In this document: positions 46,868 to 58,765 of the stretch, in pieces
How positions within the stretch are numbered: position 1 is the stretch's first letter
How the letters are laid out: each line of letters begins with the position of its first letter
NCBI GenBank assembly: GCA_946894095.1
Contig: OX335651.1
Coordinates: forward strand, 10,314,501-10,378,500
Length of the DNA stretch: 64,000 nucleotides
DNA from: Incurvaria masculella
Lineage: Eukaryota > Arthropoda > Insecta > Lepidoptera > Incurvariidae
Direction: 5' to 3'
The notes under the pieces: generated by a model
What the model saw: the letters and a program-made list of their open reading frames with translations, nothing else
What the model was told of the DNA's origin: nothing
Databases searched by the model: none
Position numbers and translations under genes: made by a program

Positions 46868-47282
46868 CTTTTTTATGCAACCTGACATGGATGGCTAATA
46901 CCACACAACTATCGTTATGATATTAGCCTAAAACACCGCATTCCCGAAGGAATTAGGTGCCTTCCCTTTATGACAACGGCTGCACTGAACTGGGTGTAAA
47001 ACACAGATAATTTGTAATTGTCACTTTGACCATCTTTTCATCCAATGCTTTGGTACCAACCCGGGCGGGCTTAAAGCCTACCACCTAGAAGGGGAAGAGT
47101 TTTACATGAATTCCAAACCATGGAGCAGCTCGCATTCGTATTTAGTCACGAATGCGAGCTGCTCCATGGTTATCCAACTCGGAAAGAGAAAGAAAGTGGT
47201 GCATGAACGGGGCGAAAATTTGAACCCAGACCTCTGGTCTAGGCAAGTCCCTGTGCCACTAGGCTACGAGCCGCTCAAAAGG
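46868..47282 (-). mobile_element. tRNA-headed SINE, full length, with inverted internal duplication
   Basis: Complete reversed copy: A-rich end and tail at left (CATGGATGGCTAATACC), body, then the head at right (GGCTACGAGCCGCTC, reverse of GAGCGGCTCGTAGTC). A stretch beside the CTCTTTCTGAGTTGG-type box is replaced by an inverted duplicate, described separately at 47116-47171. Confidence 0.8.
47116..47171. repeat. Perfect 24-bp inverted duplication inside a SINE
   Basis: AACCATGGAGCAGCTCGCAT followed by TCGT is repeated exactly in reverse complement after an 8-base loop (ATTTAGTC). Confidence 0.95.
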
Positions 47283-48984
47283 AAATCGCAGTAGTTATTT
47301 ACTTTAAAGTAGTGGTCTGTGTGATGTATGTGAGTTTCTCGTGGAACCATAAGTTAGAAGAATACATGTATGTCCTTTCTAGAAGTAGTACAGATTCCTG
47401 AAGGTATCTAGCGGTTCTTATATTCCGGGAGGTCACGACATTTTTGGTCATGATAAAGTAAATGGCTGAATCTGGGTTCACATGTTAGAGACCAACCCTC
47501 TGATGCTAAATATGTCGGTCTGCCTGCGCCAAGTGGTTGCGTTGTCTACATTGGCTATATAAAACGGATGTTAGTATGTACCTGCTGATAAATATACCGA
47601 TTGTTTAGAAATATTGATACCTATTAATTATTCAAAAATAACCAGTCGGTTTGTTAATTAACTACTTAAATATACCTAAAGTTATGTCTGTAACCTAAAT
47701 CGCCTATAACTACTAAAAACGACTAAAGATTTGTTCAGTTTTGGTATTACTAAGCAAGTATGTACTGGTACTTTCATGCTTCGTTATTTGTAGCTCTTTA
47801 CCTTATCATACTTATTTTTTGTCGCCATAACTACTTTTTCAGGCGCCTTATCTACGTAACACAACCACTTGGCGCAGGCAGACTGACACATTTAGCTTCA
47901 GAGGGTTGTACTTTATCCTGTGAACTCAGTTTCAGCCATTTACGTTATCGTTACCATTTTTGTCGCGACCTCCTAGTCTATTAATTTAATAAGAATTGTT
48001 TGGTCCTCTATTTGAGCCAAACGGTACGCATAAAGTTAGTTGATCCCTTCTAAGTTCGTGCAATGGATTTACCGATAGCCTCTCTGATTATTTAGAGGAC
48101 TCTATCACGGCGGTATGAATTGAAATCTGAACAGGAATTGAAATTTAAAAGAATGCCTCCACGACACCCCTGTGGGTAAATAAATCTCGTCCCTCGTTCC
48201 AGGTGGATTGACTTAATTACAATTCGACCAAAGTGTTTGATCGGCCCGAGGGAGCGCGACCAAGGAGAAGCGAATAAAAATGTATAGTGTGATTTCAAAT
48301 ATCTTATAAAAGGAAACAAAGAGAATATTCATGAAATCGAGACACGTTTCACAATACCTCTGAGTGTGTTATTGGTAAGCTTCTCCTAAGACTGTTATAA
48401 GTAAGGCAACCTTTTACCTTTTGATATGCATTATGGATGAATTATGATTGAGTTATATTATTGAATATGGATGACCTTTTGGATGAATTAACTGTCAAAT
48501 TTGTTAGAAGGATATTACTAGGTAATTAATATAGTTTTACGAATAAATCACGCGAAAATAACAGAGCTTATAAATATTTTGCAACGATTACGATTTATTG
48601 TTTGTATTATGGCGGATTTAATCACCTAGTAAGTCAGCAAGGGATCCCACAGTTTAACGTGGATTCCGAACCAAGAAAGACAAATCCCTTAGTCGCATCT
48701 TACGAAATGCACCGGAATTAATAAACTTGTATTATTTTTACGAGCTGGAACCTACTCAGAAAAATTCCCAGGTAATGTCTCTATTTTTACCTGACTGCGC
48801 AAGAAGGAGGGTCATGTTGTTCGAGTGTATGTATGTATGTATTTATAGCTTTGACTTCATCCTTAAAACATCGTTCCAAGTGTCCAAACATCTTTTGGTG
48901 TCATCAATTATTTGGTTTTTGCTATATATTTCAGTAAAATTTAACGAACAAAGAAAATCCTGATTTGTAATTTTTTTATTTGAG

Positions 48985-49100
48985 TAAAAACCGGTATATA
49001 TAGGTGTGCCGAGGGACTTAGAGTAGCCAAAATGACCAAACTTCACGAAACCACGCTCAGCGAGGCACCGGTTGATTTGCAGACTGTAGTAATATGCTAT
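48985..49100 (-). repeat. Short interspersed repeat, copy 3
   Basis: AAACTTCACGAAACCACGCT, CAGCGAGGCACCGG and CAGACTGTAGTAAT match the reverse of copy 1. More diverged than copy 2. Confidence 0.5.
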
Positions 49101-49261
49101 CCAGGCTGCTAATTGGAAGAAGTTTTAAAGAAGGCACCAGGAGAATAATTATTCGTTGGCAATCACCTGGAAATAGCTTCAATTAAAATATATTAACTAT
49201 AACTCACTACACTACACTCACACTAGTATTTACTCACTAATCTATTGGTGGATGTAATTTT

Positions 49262-49550
49262 TAGGTTTCCGTACCCAAAGGGTGCCAACGGATACCTTTT
49301 ACTAAGCCTCCGCTGTCCGTCAGTCCGTCTGTCACAGGGCTGTATCTAATGTACCCATAATAGGTAGGCAGTTGAAATTTTCACAGAGTGTGTATTTATT
49401 TTGCCGCTATAACAAAGAATGGGTAAAATTTAAAACTAATAAAAATGAAAAGGGGCTCCCACACAAAAAACATGATTGTATTGTGTTAAATCTTGTAGGA
49501 TGGTACGGAACCCTTCGCGTGCGAGTCGGACTCGCACTTGGCCGGTTTAC
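49262..49550 (-). mobile_element. GGGTTCCGT-ended element, reversed
   Basis: Reverse layout: TTTCCGTACCCAAAGGGTGC at left, GTCCGTCAGTCCGTCTGTC in the middle and GTCGGACTCGCACTTGGCC at right. Confidence 0.77.
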
Positions 49551-50119
49551 AATTATTCTCTTAGTAAATATAGTGCAGGATGTAACTATTTTTAAATATT
49601 ACGGCACAATAATAAAAATGCTAAATCGAGGCATTATTTTAAATGCTTTCCGTCTGAATCAGAACGACGCAGCCAAATGTACACCATTGAAGGTGTTCTT
49701 TAGTGTTGCAGCATTTAAGTTCAGACCCAGGTAATTAGCTATTCCAGTCGGCCGCTTATCCTTTATCCTCACCGGAGAAGGGTAAGCTGTGACCAGCGAG
49801 TCTTGGCGTGCTCTCTCCCCAGGCCAATCTCACTGTTAGTTCGTCTTTATGTTCATCAGTCGCGTCAAAATAAGGTGGATGCCCTCAGAGACGCTTCTGG
49901 ACGCTCGTAAATTACTTACACTAGCCTGAATTCAGTTTAAACGAAGCACTTTTGAGGAGCTTTTGAAAAAAATGTGCTCTTAATTCGAAGACTAAAGTCA
50001 TCAAAACAGTTTTAATGATAGAGTTAAAACTTGTAAATAGTCTCATTACGTAAATCTCACGTTTTGTAAAGGCATTGAGGAGCTCCGCCCGCTACATTTC
50101 TATTTTCTAAGAAAGTTTT

Positions 50120-50285
50120 GTAACAAATGCGAAATGCTGCATGGTGACGTCTTTTCCACCCAGTTCTATGTAGCCGTGCTCATTAAGGAAAAGCCCTGGC
50201 CCTGACCACCAAATTCCTTCAGTTAGGCGGTGTGTTGGGCTAATATCATAACGGTATGTGCTCCATTAGACATCCATCTCCGTTT
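50120..50285 (+). mobile_element. SINE 3' fragment
   Basis: TTTTCCACCCAGTTCTATGT, AGCCGTGCTCATTAAGG and GGGCTAATATCATAACGG match the tail of the full-length SINE at 4.5 kb. Confidence 0.65.
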
Positions 50286-50499
50286 AAATAAAAACAACTT
50301 GCTCGCACACCGATATGCTTCAACAGTTTCAATTATTTAATGCAAATACTTCACTTTTTATGAATATGTACTCACGTTTCACATGGATGTTAACCAAATG
50401 TATCTAATGTTAGCTACTTTTGGTTCACTCAGACAACATACCAGGATCGTGATCCTCAGCAACTCAACTGCGCATTTCCGTTCAATAAATCGAGCAGAA

Positions 50500-50735
50500 T
50501 CTGCTCCGGGTGCGGTTGCGTTCTTGATGGGTCACCGTTTTCGAACGTTGAAGCTTGTCACGGTTTCGATTCCATGTAAAATTGCTTTAACTTAAAAAAA
50601 AACTTTTATTTAATAGGTGGTAGGGTAAGTCCTGTTGGTACCATCGCGTTAAATGAAAGATGGTATGTTTAAAATGTGTCCGTAATTTCAATGTAGTCGC
50701 GCAAAGCAAGGAAGTGCCCGCAATGAAGTTTGTTT
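50500..50735 (+). mobile_element. SINE middle fragment
   Basis: GGGTGCGGTTGCGTTC, GATGGGTCACCGTTTTCGAA and GGTTTCGATTCCATGTAAAA match the SINE body. It lies directly left of the terminal-inverted-repeat element at 50738. Confidence 0.55.
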
Positions 50736-50737
50736 GG

Positions 50738-51104
50738 CCATAGATTAAAGAGGAAGGTATAGACACCTCATGTCATGCAACGTACGAAACTCGTCGAAAA
50801 CTGCTTATATTCGCTGGCACTGTGACATTTCTAACTAGCGCCATTCCCGTCACTGCCAGAACCGGTTACAATGTCATTAAACTAAGGTTGATTCCTAATT
50901 TTGCCTAGTATAGGTAGGCGTGATGAAAACGTTACATTTTAACTAAACATTAAGTAATGTCATTGTAAATATTTGTTTTTTATGTTAATGGGTTTCTATT
51001 TAATGAATTCTCAAATGTTAATCGCAACGCCACCTGTGTGTGTACTTTTATTATACCTATTCAACACAGTCATATCTGTCTATCCTTTCCTCTTTAATCT
51101 GTGG
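50738..51104 (+). mobile_element. 340-bp MITE family, copy 3 (best ends)
   Basis: CCATAGATTAAAGAGGAAGG at left and CCTTTCCTCTTTAATCTGTG at right are near-perfect inverted ends. The core is reversed relative to copies 1 and 2 (AAACTCGTCGAAAACTGCTT). Confidence 0.78.
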
Positions 51105-51184
51105 TTTGCAAAGGTGTGGTATTCTGTCAATTTCCATAAAAAAATCGCCTGCGGCAATACGTTTGTGTGACGGCATGGTAGGCT

Positions 51185-51300
51185 ATATATCCGTTTGAAC
51201 AACAAACCCGTCGCCCACCGAGCCGCTGCGTGCCCGCCCGGCGCGTCGTCGCAGCCAGCGTGTCGGCTTGTTCGTTCGCGGTGCTTCAAGTAGCTCAGGA
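51185..51300. other. GC-rich island, no gene assigned
   Basis: CGAGCCGCTGCGTGCCCGCC and CGGCGCGTCGTCGCAGCCAG, 330 bases left of the tandem array. No protein family recognised on either strand. Confidence 0.3.
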
Positions 51301-51629
51301 GCTGATGCTGCTTCGCTTCGCAGCTATATGTTCATAATGACCATATAATTGCATGGGAATCCGGCGGCACGTCGTATGACAAATAGTCGAAACAACGCCA
51401 CCGCGCGCGAATGTGCTCTAAAATAGCGTTCGTCACGTCCGTTTCCACCTACACAAACCCTCTTATACGTCTGCGATTACGTTTCCATGTGGAATGTACG
51501 TTTAATTTGGATTGGTAGTGTTTGAAAATTGGAGACAGCGGGTCCCATTAGTAAGCTTGCTCGATGCCATATCTCCTCTCTCTTTATCTATGTGCTCCGC
51601 TGTACCACACTGTCGAGCAATTCACGTGG

Positions 51630-52440
51630 ATTGAAACGTTAGCAGGTTTGGTTGCAGGCGGTGAGCGTGCATTACAGCCCTGGTATCTGCCTGGAGAACA
51701 GGGAGTGGACTTCCTCCACGTTACACTCGCCATTAAGAGGACCAATGCAATATGCGGAGGCGCCAAAACCTACCGAAGACCTACGAGGATATGGATCTAT
51801 AACCTAAAGGTTGGTCACTGGGAGTGCTATATATGCTGAAGGGAAAGTCGTAAAGCCTGCAAAAAATATACTCTGTCAAGCAATCCGGCATCACACTGGA
51901 GATATGGGAGTCAGCCTATCTGTCGTCCCGAGCGGGTTGAAACGTCGTCGGCAGCTTCGGTGGCGGGCGGTGACCGTGCACTACAACTCCGATACCCAGC
52001 TGAAAAATATGGGGAAATCGTCCACGTGGCACTCACCATTAAGAGCACCAAAGCTATCTGCGGAGACGGCAAGACATACCGAAGACCTAAGGGGCTATGG
52101 TCACACCACATGGACGCCCATATGGACGTTCTTGGGATATCCCAGGGATTAGGTTCTTCCTTTACCTATAACCTAATCGGTTGGCCATTGGTAGCGGAGG
52201 GATATGCAATAAACAGCGAAGGGAAGTTAACTTAGGCCCTTCAAAACATCTTCTGTCAAGTAATGTTCGGAAGTGGCATGACCTATCGAATGCCTACGGG
52301 ACTATAATCCCTACTGGACGTTTTCAGGTGTTCAGTGGGTATACCGTTTACCTTTGCGTATAACCTCACGGTTGGACATTGGAAGCGCTATATAACAAAT
52401 AGCGAAAGGAAGCAGACTCTAAGCATTAATATCTCCTGTC
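51630..52440. repeat. Degenerate tandem array, about 2.5 units
   Basis: Unit 1 starts at 51630 (TTGAAACGTTAGCAGG) and unit 2 at 51938 (TTGAAACGTCGTCGGC); a partial third follows. Shared phrases recur in order: ACTCGCCATTAAGAG / ACTCACCATTAAGAG, CATACCGAAGACCTA, TATAACCTAA.GGTTGG and TCTGTCAAG.AAT. The spacing of the TATAACCT phrase is 369 then 191 bases, because unit 2 carries an insertion and unit 3 is truncated. Similar peptides can be read in more than one frame. Confidence 0.7.
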
Positions 52441-53280
52441 CCTTACTATTCAGCCCAGTGGCGCGCGGCTTGCGGTTCCAAAAACGTTGATGAAGCAACT
52501 CTGAATGCGGTTGGGTTCTAGGTGTGTGGCCGTTTCCTACCTGGGTTTGAGAGGTCCTCGACAACGACCATGGAAAAAACTTAAAAACTTACACGGGAAT
52601 TGCGTAAATCATGTTGGCCGGCCACATGCTTCTTCACAACATGTTTGTCGCCTCTTACGACATGCAGTGGACCGATTTGTATTGTTTTTACGTGCTGGAA
52701 CCCACACATAAATTCCCATTTGATAACATATTTTAATTGCTGCTATTACTTCATCATGATGTAGCGGAGCGACCGCTGGCTCCCGGCGCGAGCGCACTGG
52801 TGGTATCCGCTGTGCATTTCGACCGGGCGAGGTTTAAAATCTGGCCAAAAAGAGTCGTTAGGTGTCCGGCGTCAGGCTGCGAACTCTGATGTATGGCTGG
52901 CGATGTGGCTTTGCCGCTGAGTCGATTTTTGTAAGAAATTTTATGTTCAACTTTAAACTTAAAGGGCTGGTACGTAGCACCCGTAATCGAAGAGCTGATG
53001 TTTGAAGATGAAGCGAAAGAGGTGTGCTGCAATCGCACCGTATGGCCCTATATCATCTCTGCGTACCCCACCGGGAAAGCGGCGTGAAGGTATGTATGCA
53101 CATAATTTGTTGATAAAACTGAAGATTGTGTAAACATTTGAGCACGCCTTCGAGCGTTACATTTAAAGCATTAGGTACAAGGTAAATCGCTCTGTATAGC
53201 GTGGTTTCCATTATGTTTTTTTTTGTAAGGAAACAGTCATTATCGACAGAAACCTGTAACAAGAATAACTTTATAAATAG

Positions 53281-53360
53281 AGTGCAAGGCTGGACTTGAA
53301 CCAGCAAGCAAACCCTTCGCGGGCAATGAGAATGCTACAAACTCTCCACGGCGACTCGGT
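53281..53360 (-). mobile_element. Second tRNA-like SINE head
   Basis: The minus strand reads CCCGCGAAGGGTTTGCTTGC, then GGTTCAAGTCCAGCCTTGCA with an exact pol III box B. The same phrase recurs at 57.55 kb (GGTTCGGGTCCAGCCTTGCA). The sequence beyond it to about 53050 may be its body. Confidence 0.55.
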
Positions 53361-53654
53361 TCAAAAAGGATGTCATTTTGATCTTTACAAGCGTTCGTTG
53401 AACATTAAAAGTTTGTGCTAAGCTACAGTCAACCAAGAATGTAGAAAAAGAATGGACAAGCCCGGTAACAGCGTCGCTGAGTATTTGCAAGAAGATGCAA
53501 ACGGCATGCATCCAACCGATAGTAAAGTCGACTACTATTCGGGCGTGACTCGTTGATGTATATAATGCTGATGATAAAGCGATCATGGCTTGTGCTGTGT
53601 AGGTTTCAACATGTAAAAAGAATCAATCGGGCCCACTAAATTTCTGCTTGAAAG

Positions 53655-53930
53655 CCGACTAAGTGATTCTTCGTTCGTGGTTTGGATCGAATTGGATTCC
53701 TCTTGTACCTTCCATACTGACGAGGATTATTCTCGCCCGGGCTAGTATCACCGAGTTGAATGAATGCTCGTCGAAGCGGTAATTAAAATTTCGTGTTTTC
53801 CATCTAGTTATATGTAGCCGTGCGGATATTAGGAAGGTCCTGGCCTGTAACATGTAACGTAGTTCCTTTATGGTGCGTTGGGCCAAAAACATTACTGTAA
53901 ATGTGGTATTAGCTATGTGACATAAAAAAA
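53655..53930 (+). mobile_element. SINE copy, diverged
   Basis: TATTCTCGCCCGGGCTAGTA, AGGAAGGTCCTGGCCTG and GTGCGTTGGGCCAAAAACAT follow the family order; it ends ACATAAAAAAAACTG. Confidence 0.65.
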
Positions 53931-54275
53931 ACTGCCCATGTGCGATTCAGACTCGCACCACACAAAGGGTTTCGCACAATCGTACAAGATTTAACACAAA
54001 CGAAATCACCTTTTTTGTGCGGGGTCCCTTTTTATTTTTTATATTACTTTTACATTATTCATGTTTTATATTATTTATAAGGATATTGTAAACGCGGGAA
54101 AATAAATACATACTCTGTATGTAATTTCAGCTGCCTACCTTTACGGTTCATGAGATACAGCCCTGTGACAGACGGACGGACGGATGGACGGACGGAGGGA
54201 CGGACGGAGGGTTGGACGGACAGCGGAGACTTAGTGATAGGGTTCCGTTGGCACCCTTTGGGTACGGAAACCTAA
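53930..54275 (+). mobile_element. GGGTTCCGT-ended element, longest copy
   Basis: ACTGCCCATGTGCGATTCAG to GGGTACGGAAACCTAAAA, with the longest and most interrupted GACG tract in the window. It follows a SINE end to end. Confidence 0.75.
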
Positions 54276-56599
54276 AAATGGTGATGCTTTTAGTGATACC
54301 GAACTATGAAAATATATCGTTTATTAATTTTTAACGTTTTGAGGTCAACATTAAAATTGTATGAAGTTTTCGTGGATTGTGTCGTACTGCCACATTATGG
54401 AACAGACTGGGTTCGGTATAACTTGCGGGTCTCCGACACAATTCCTCGCCTAGACGCTGGCATGGCACCTCACTCGCAGTATGAACCTAGCAATGTCTAA
54501 TAAGGCCTTTACGTTACGATTATGTGTTCTCCGGATTGAAAGAAAAAAAAGATTTTGTCAATGCGGAACGCCAAATCTTTAAAAAATATTTGAGATTTTA
54601 GAATAAAATAAGTCGATCTATGGCCGCCATCACGTCGCGTCCGGCATGAGCTAGTAAATCTAAAGGACGCGATATTTACAGTTACAGTAGCACGTCGTGA
54701 AAAATGTCGCTTTAAAAATTAAATGTTTGGGCGAGCGATTAAACAACGAGTCGCCGATAAAATATGTCTTTATTTACACTAATTTGCGCCCGTTTCATTA
54801 CGGATTGCTGACCAATGCAAAGTTGTTTTCTTTTGCAATTGCTGAATTTAGAAATTTGAAATTTAACACGAATGCTGCTACGACTCTATTCTTCGACTTC
54901 ATGCAAACATTGTAATGTTCAGAATAGCAGTTAATGTCCGTAACTGTCAGTTAAATCTTCTATTCTGACAATTTGGGAGTCAAAAATGGCGGAGAGCAGT
55001 AGGATAATTTTCACTTATTTGGAATAGATCAGGTGGTGGAAGTTATTGCTGTTTTTAGTCCAGTCTTATTTCTTAAACGTCTTTCTCTCTTTGGTTATTG
55101 TGACCTTACTTATTTTTTTTATGTTTCCGTTTTTTTTTCTTTTTAATCCATAAATATATCCCACAGTGAGTACCAAAATTAAGGTACAGTGTACCTGTTT
55201 CACTGTTTGGTAATCTTTCTATTTTTCAGTTATTGTTTTCTCTTTGATTATAATTTTATATAAAAAAATATTTTTTAATAAAATATTATAGTGTATGTGC
55301 CCAAGTAATTTTCATGCAAATTAGGTTGATTGGGTAATATTTACTTGTAAGAAAGCTGTGTAGGCCTCTAATAAACATGTACACTCTTAATTTATTATTT
55401 TTAGTAATGCACCTATGTAACTCTTTTGTCTATAATGTTGTTGGCATACCAAATAAATAAATTAAAAAAGTATATCAATAAGACGAAATAACTTTTTTGA
55501 GCCATGTAAGATTCAAGCGATCCTTGATAAACATTCCATTATAAACTTTTGTAACCTTTCTACGACTTTCTCGAATCACATAAATCCTAGGATTTAATTT
55601 GGAGATATGCCAGGAAGGCTTACGCAGGAGCCACTATTTCAATAAATCCGCGACACCATGCCTAGACCAACCATTCCACACGTCAACGGTGAAGCGTTGA
55701 ACGATATCACAACCCTAAGGGAGACGCTATCCTGGACCTCAATTATTCAGCCGGCATTCACTGAAGGCGAGGCGTCGGAGAAGGCACGGAGATACAAAGA
55801 AGGGGATCCATAAATTCTCGAAACATTTCCCTACTCGAAAAAACACTTGCAACAATCAAACTTAAGTCGGTATAAATCAACGTCAAGAAATCTCCTCCCG
55901 CTCCTGCGGCCCGCGCCGGCTCGGGCGCTACGGCTCGGACGGACTCTAAAAAAACGAAAATCCCGCTAATTTTACGTTGCGCAGAACTTTTGCGGATACA
56001 ATCCCATTCATAATGTTGTAAATGGAAAACATTGGGTATTTGTCAGCGATCACACTCAGCTGATCAGTTTATGAAATTTGTTGGATAGTCAGTCAATTTT
56101 ACGAGGCGATGACGATAACGATTTAAATTAAATGTCAATTGCGCATCTTTATAGAGCTCCTAGACATTGACACATATAATACGTAGGTGGAATCCATCGT
56201 GAAGCGAGGACGCGTTAGTAAAAGTGAACACGGTTTAAAATAAGTAAGTACTTGAAAGGAAAATTGTACCTAACGCAGGTTGAGCCGGCGGCTACAAAAT
56301 GTTTTCCGAAGGATGATTCCGCAGACAAAACTGGAAACTTACATAAATAAAAAAATGCCGGAAATTTCGCGATAGCACATCTTTCAAATGGGCAAATGAA
56401 ACCTGGAAATCGTTATTATGTTTACTTTCTGAATCACCTCGAAATTTCGCCATAAATAGTGCGGTGTCACTATTACTTATTATGTGGCGGAGTGCTGCAA
56501 AGATATAAATTACGTACATAATTGGTATGAGTGCGGATTCCTAATAATACGGTAAACGAACTTTATCGAATTCGCAATTAGTTGCGAAAGCTTGGTTAC
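54276..56599. other. No gene recognised
   Basis: AT-rich DNA with a more balanced stretch at about 55600-55810 (GGAGCCACTATTTCAATAAA, GGGAGACGCTATCCTGGACC) that may be a decayed repeat, and a GC-rich run near 55895-55945. No splice-consistent exon seen. Confidence 0.4.
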
Positions 56600-56712
56600 G
56601 AATGTCTGCGGCATAGGTTCATAGGCGGGGAGGATTTTCAGTTATTTGAGAAAGGTCCTGGCATTGCATCCTATGAGGTGTGTTGGGCCAATATCATGAC
56701 AGTATTTCATAT
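56600..56712 (+). mobile_element. SINE tail fragment
   Basis: GAAAGGTCCTGGCATTGC and GTGTTGGGCCAATATCATGA match the SINE tail. Confidence 0.55.
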
Positions 56713-56814
56713 TTAATATTCCAAGTTCTTTATGTAAATTAAAAATACTGGTTCCTTTTCAAAGGTAAGAAAAATACGGGCGGATTCTTTTACCGCAGTT
56801 TCGCTCACGAAAAA

Positions 56815-57010
56815 TATGGAAATGTCGCCCATTGCGGCCCCGCCGCAAGGTGCGCGGGCAAGTTCCCCGCGGGGCGAGTTGCCAGATTTATTGCAGTTAG
56901 CCCAGAGTTGCCATCTTACATCCCGACCCGCCGATATTATGACAAAACGTCATCCCGGCTTAGGCGGCCAAAACCAACGGCGTCCACCCGGGCTAATGGC
57001 TTCAGAAGCT
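56815..57010. other. GC-rich island, no gene assigned
   Basis: A 90-codon plus-strand frame (56816-57088) crosses it but matches no family I know. Several ATTA/TAAT and GCCAT words suggest regulatory DNA. Confidence 0.3.
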
Positions 57011-57516
57011 GTAACTTTGTTTTGGAGTTTCCCGTTTGATATTTACGAAGGGTCAATCTGGGCTCAATTTGTCACGGTAGTTGAGTAAGGGCCGCGATTA
57101 GCTAAATAGGGATCCGGCGCGTTATGCGAGTCTATGGGATGAAAATGCGAGTGAAGAGGCCGTTAGAGCGGATTAGATATCTTTTAATGTTCGTCTCTTA
57201 TTGTTATTTTTTGAGAGACACTGCAGAATTTTTGGTACTAACTCATTACGCATGCCAAAATGTATTTCGCTGTAATTTGAGATTGTGTGATATTATTAAA
57301 ATTTTCAATTGTTCCGATCATACCCGTTCCAACATTTAATTTGTTCCGACCAAATATTTTTTTAGTAAATCATTTTTTTCGTACTAAGCAGGTACGTCGC
57401 AGATTGATTGTTTAAGATTCTACTTACATACATTTTTTTAACGTTTCATCTGTGTTAGTAGGCGGCATTGATTACGGGAGGAGGGAATATAGGAGAATTC
57501 TAAATTATGGGTTTGC

Positions 57517-57604
57517 AGCAGATGGCGAAATTGGTAGACGCAATACCCGCGAATGGTATGTTTTGTTGGTTCGGGTCCAGCCTTGCAGCATATTCGTAAA
57601 GTAG
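57517..57604 (+). mobile_element. tRNA-like SINE head, copy 2
   Basis: GATGGCGAAATTGGTAGACG carries a box A (TGGTAGACG), and GGTTCGGGTCCAGCCTTGCA a box B, giving a tRNA-Leu-like head. The 3' part cannot form a full acceptor stem with the 5' part by eye, so this is not called as a tRNA gene. Confidence 0.5.
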
Positions 57605-58765
57605 TTCTTTTTACTGGGATCTTTCTTTAACCAATGTGTCCTTGCTTCCCGGTCAATTATACATACATACATATCACATTCCTTAAACAATGTTTCGCTC
57701 ATATTTATAATCTGATTACGATGTTTCAACGTAGATTGTTTCCTAAAGGTTAAAAATACCTTTAATAAAGGTTCTTTCGAAAGGCTTTAAATAATATATA
57801 TTTTGATGACGAGTACAGAAAAGTGGGGAGTTGGAGAACCAATGAATGATGAAATATTCATGAACCATTTTTCAGAGCAGTCTCAAAAAAGGAAGATGGA
57901 ACTGATATACCCGGTTAAACTAAAATAACGTTCAATGACTTGTTATTTACAATGTATATATTATTCTTCTGAATATTCTACTATTCTGAATAACTATAAT
58001 TCACTAACGTCCTAAAGAGCAGGACCGATTTAAAAACATATTTTGTGGCCCCTTGATGGTTTGGATTCACATTTGGACCCGCTGTGGTCGAGATCCAGAA
58101 ATTACTTTGGAGTAAATTTCCAACACGAAATTGACCGGAGCGGAACTAGGGACCAAAACTAAAAAGTTTATAATTTAAGTCGGGTGTTATTGAAAACTTT
58201 CCTAAATAAAAAAAAATCTACGGCACCTACGGCTGTGAAATTAAATAGAATATTTTTAATATTTCGGTATCATTTCTGTCACTTGGTTCCAACCTGCAAA
58301 CTGACCTCGTTTCATCATTGTTACGAGCCCATGAACACGTGTAAAGCGATGCATAATTTATTGTGCAAATTATTTTATCTAAACATGTAGAATAAAGCAA
58401 AACGAATGTTGGGATTTTTTAGTAAATCTCAGATGTAGAGTGAATCATCAAGATTTTTAGATATTTTATACGAACTCAGAACGGAACTATACATATGTGT
58501 GAAATCGAATTTAAAATTTTTGGTTGGTTTTGTTTCGTATTAATAGGTATTTTTAATAAAAAACAATGTATTAGTTATCCTTCTGGTATCTGATCATTCC
58601 AGAAATATAAATTGAAATCTAAATCTTTGAGTCATACACAGATAGGTGAAAATATTCTGATTGTATAAGTTAACGAAATGTGCCTTAATAAAAGTAAGAA
58701 AGCGTTTGCATCCTTTCGCTCTCAATCATTCGGCTTGCCCTTCCAGTGAAGCGACGTAATGGAAC

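Noticed and set aside
51080..51289. Minus frame rich in His/Arg/Ala
   Set aside because: Overlaps a transposon end and a GC-rich island; not protein-like.
56816..57088. 90-codon plus frame starting MEMSPIAAPP
   Set aside because: No family recognised, and many similar islands nearby show the same compositional openness.
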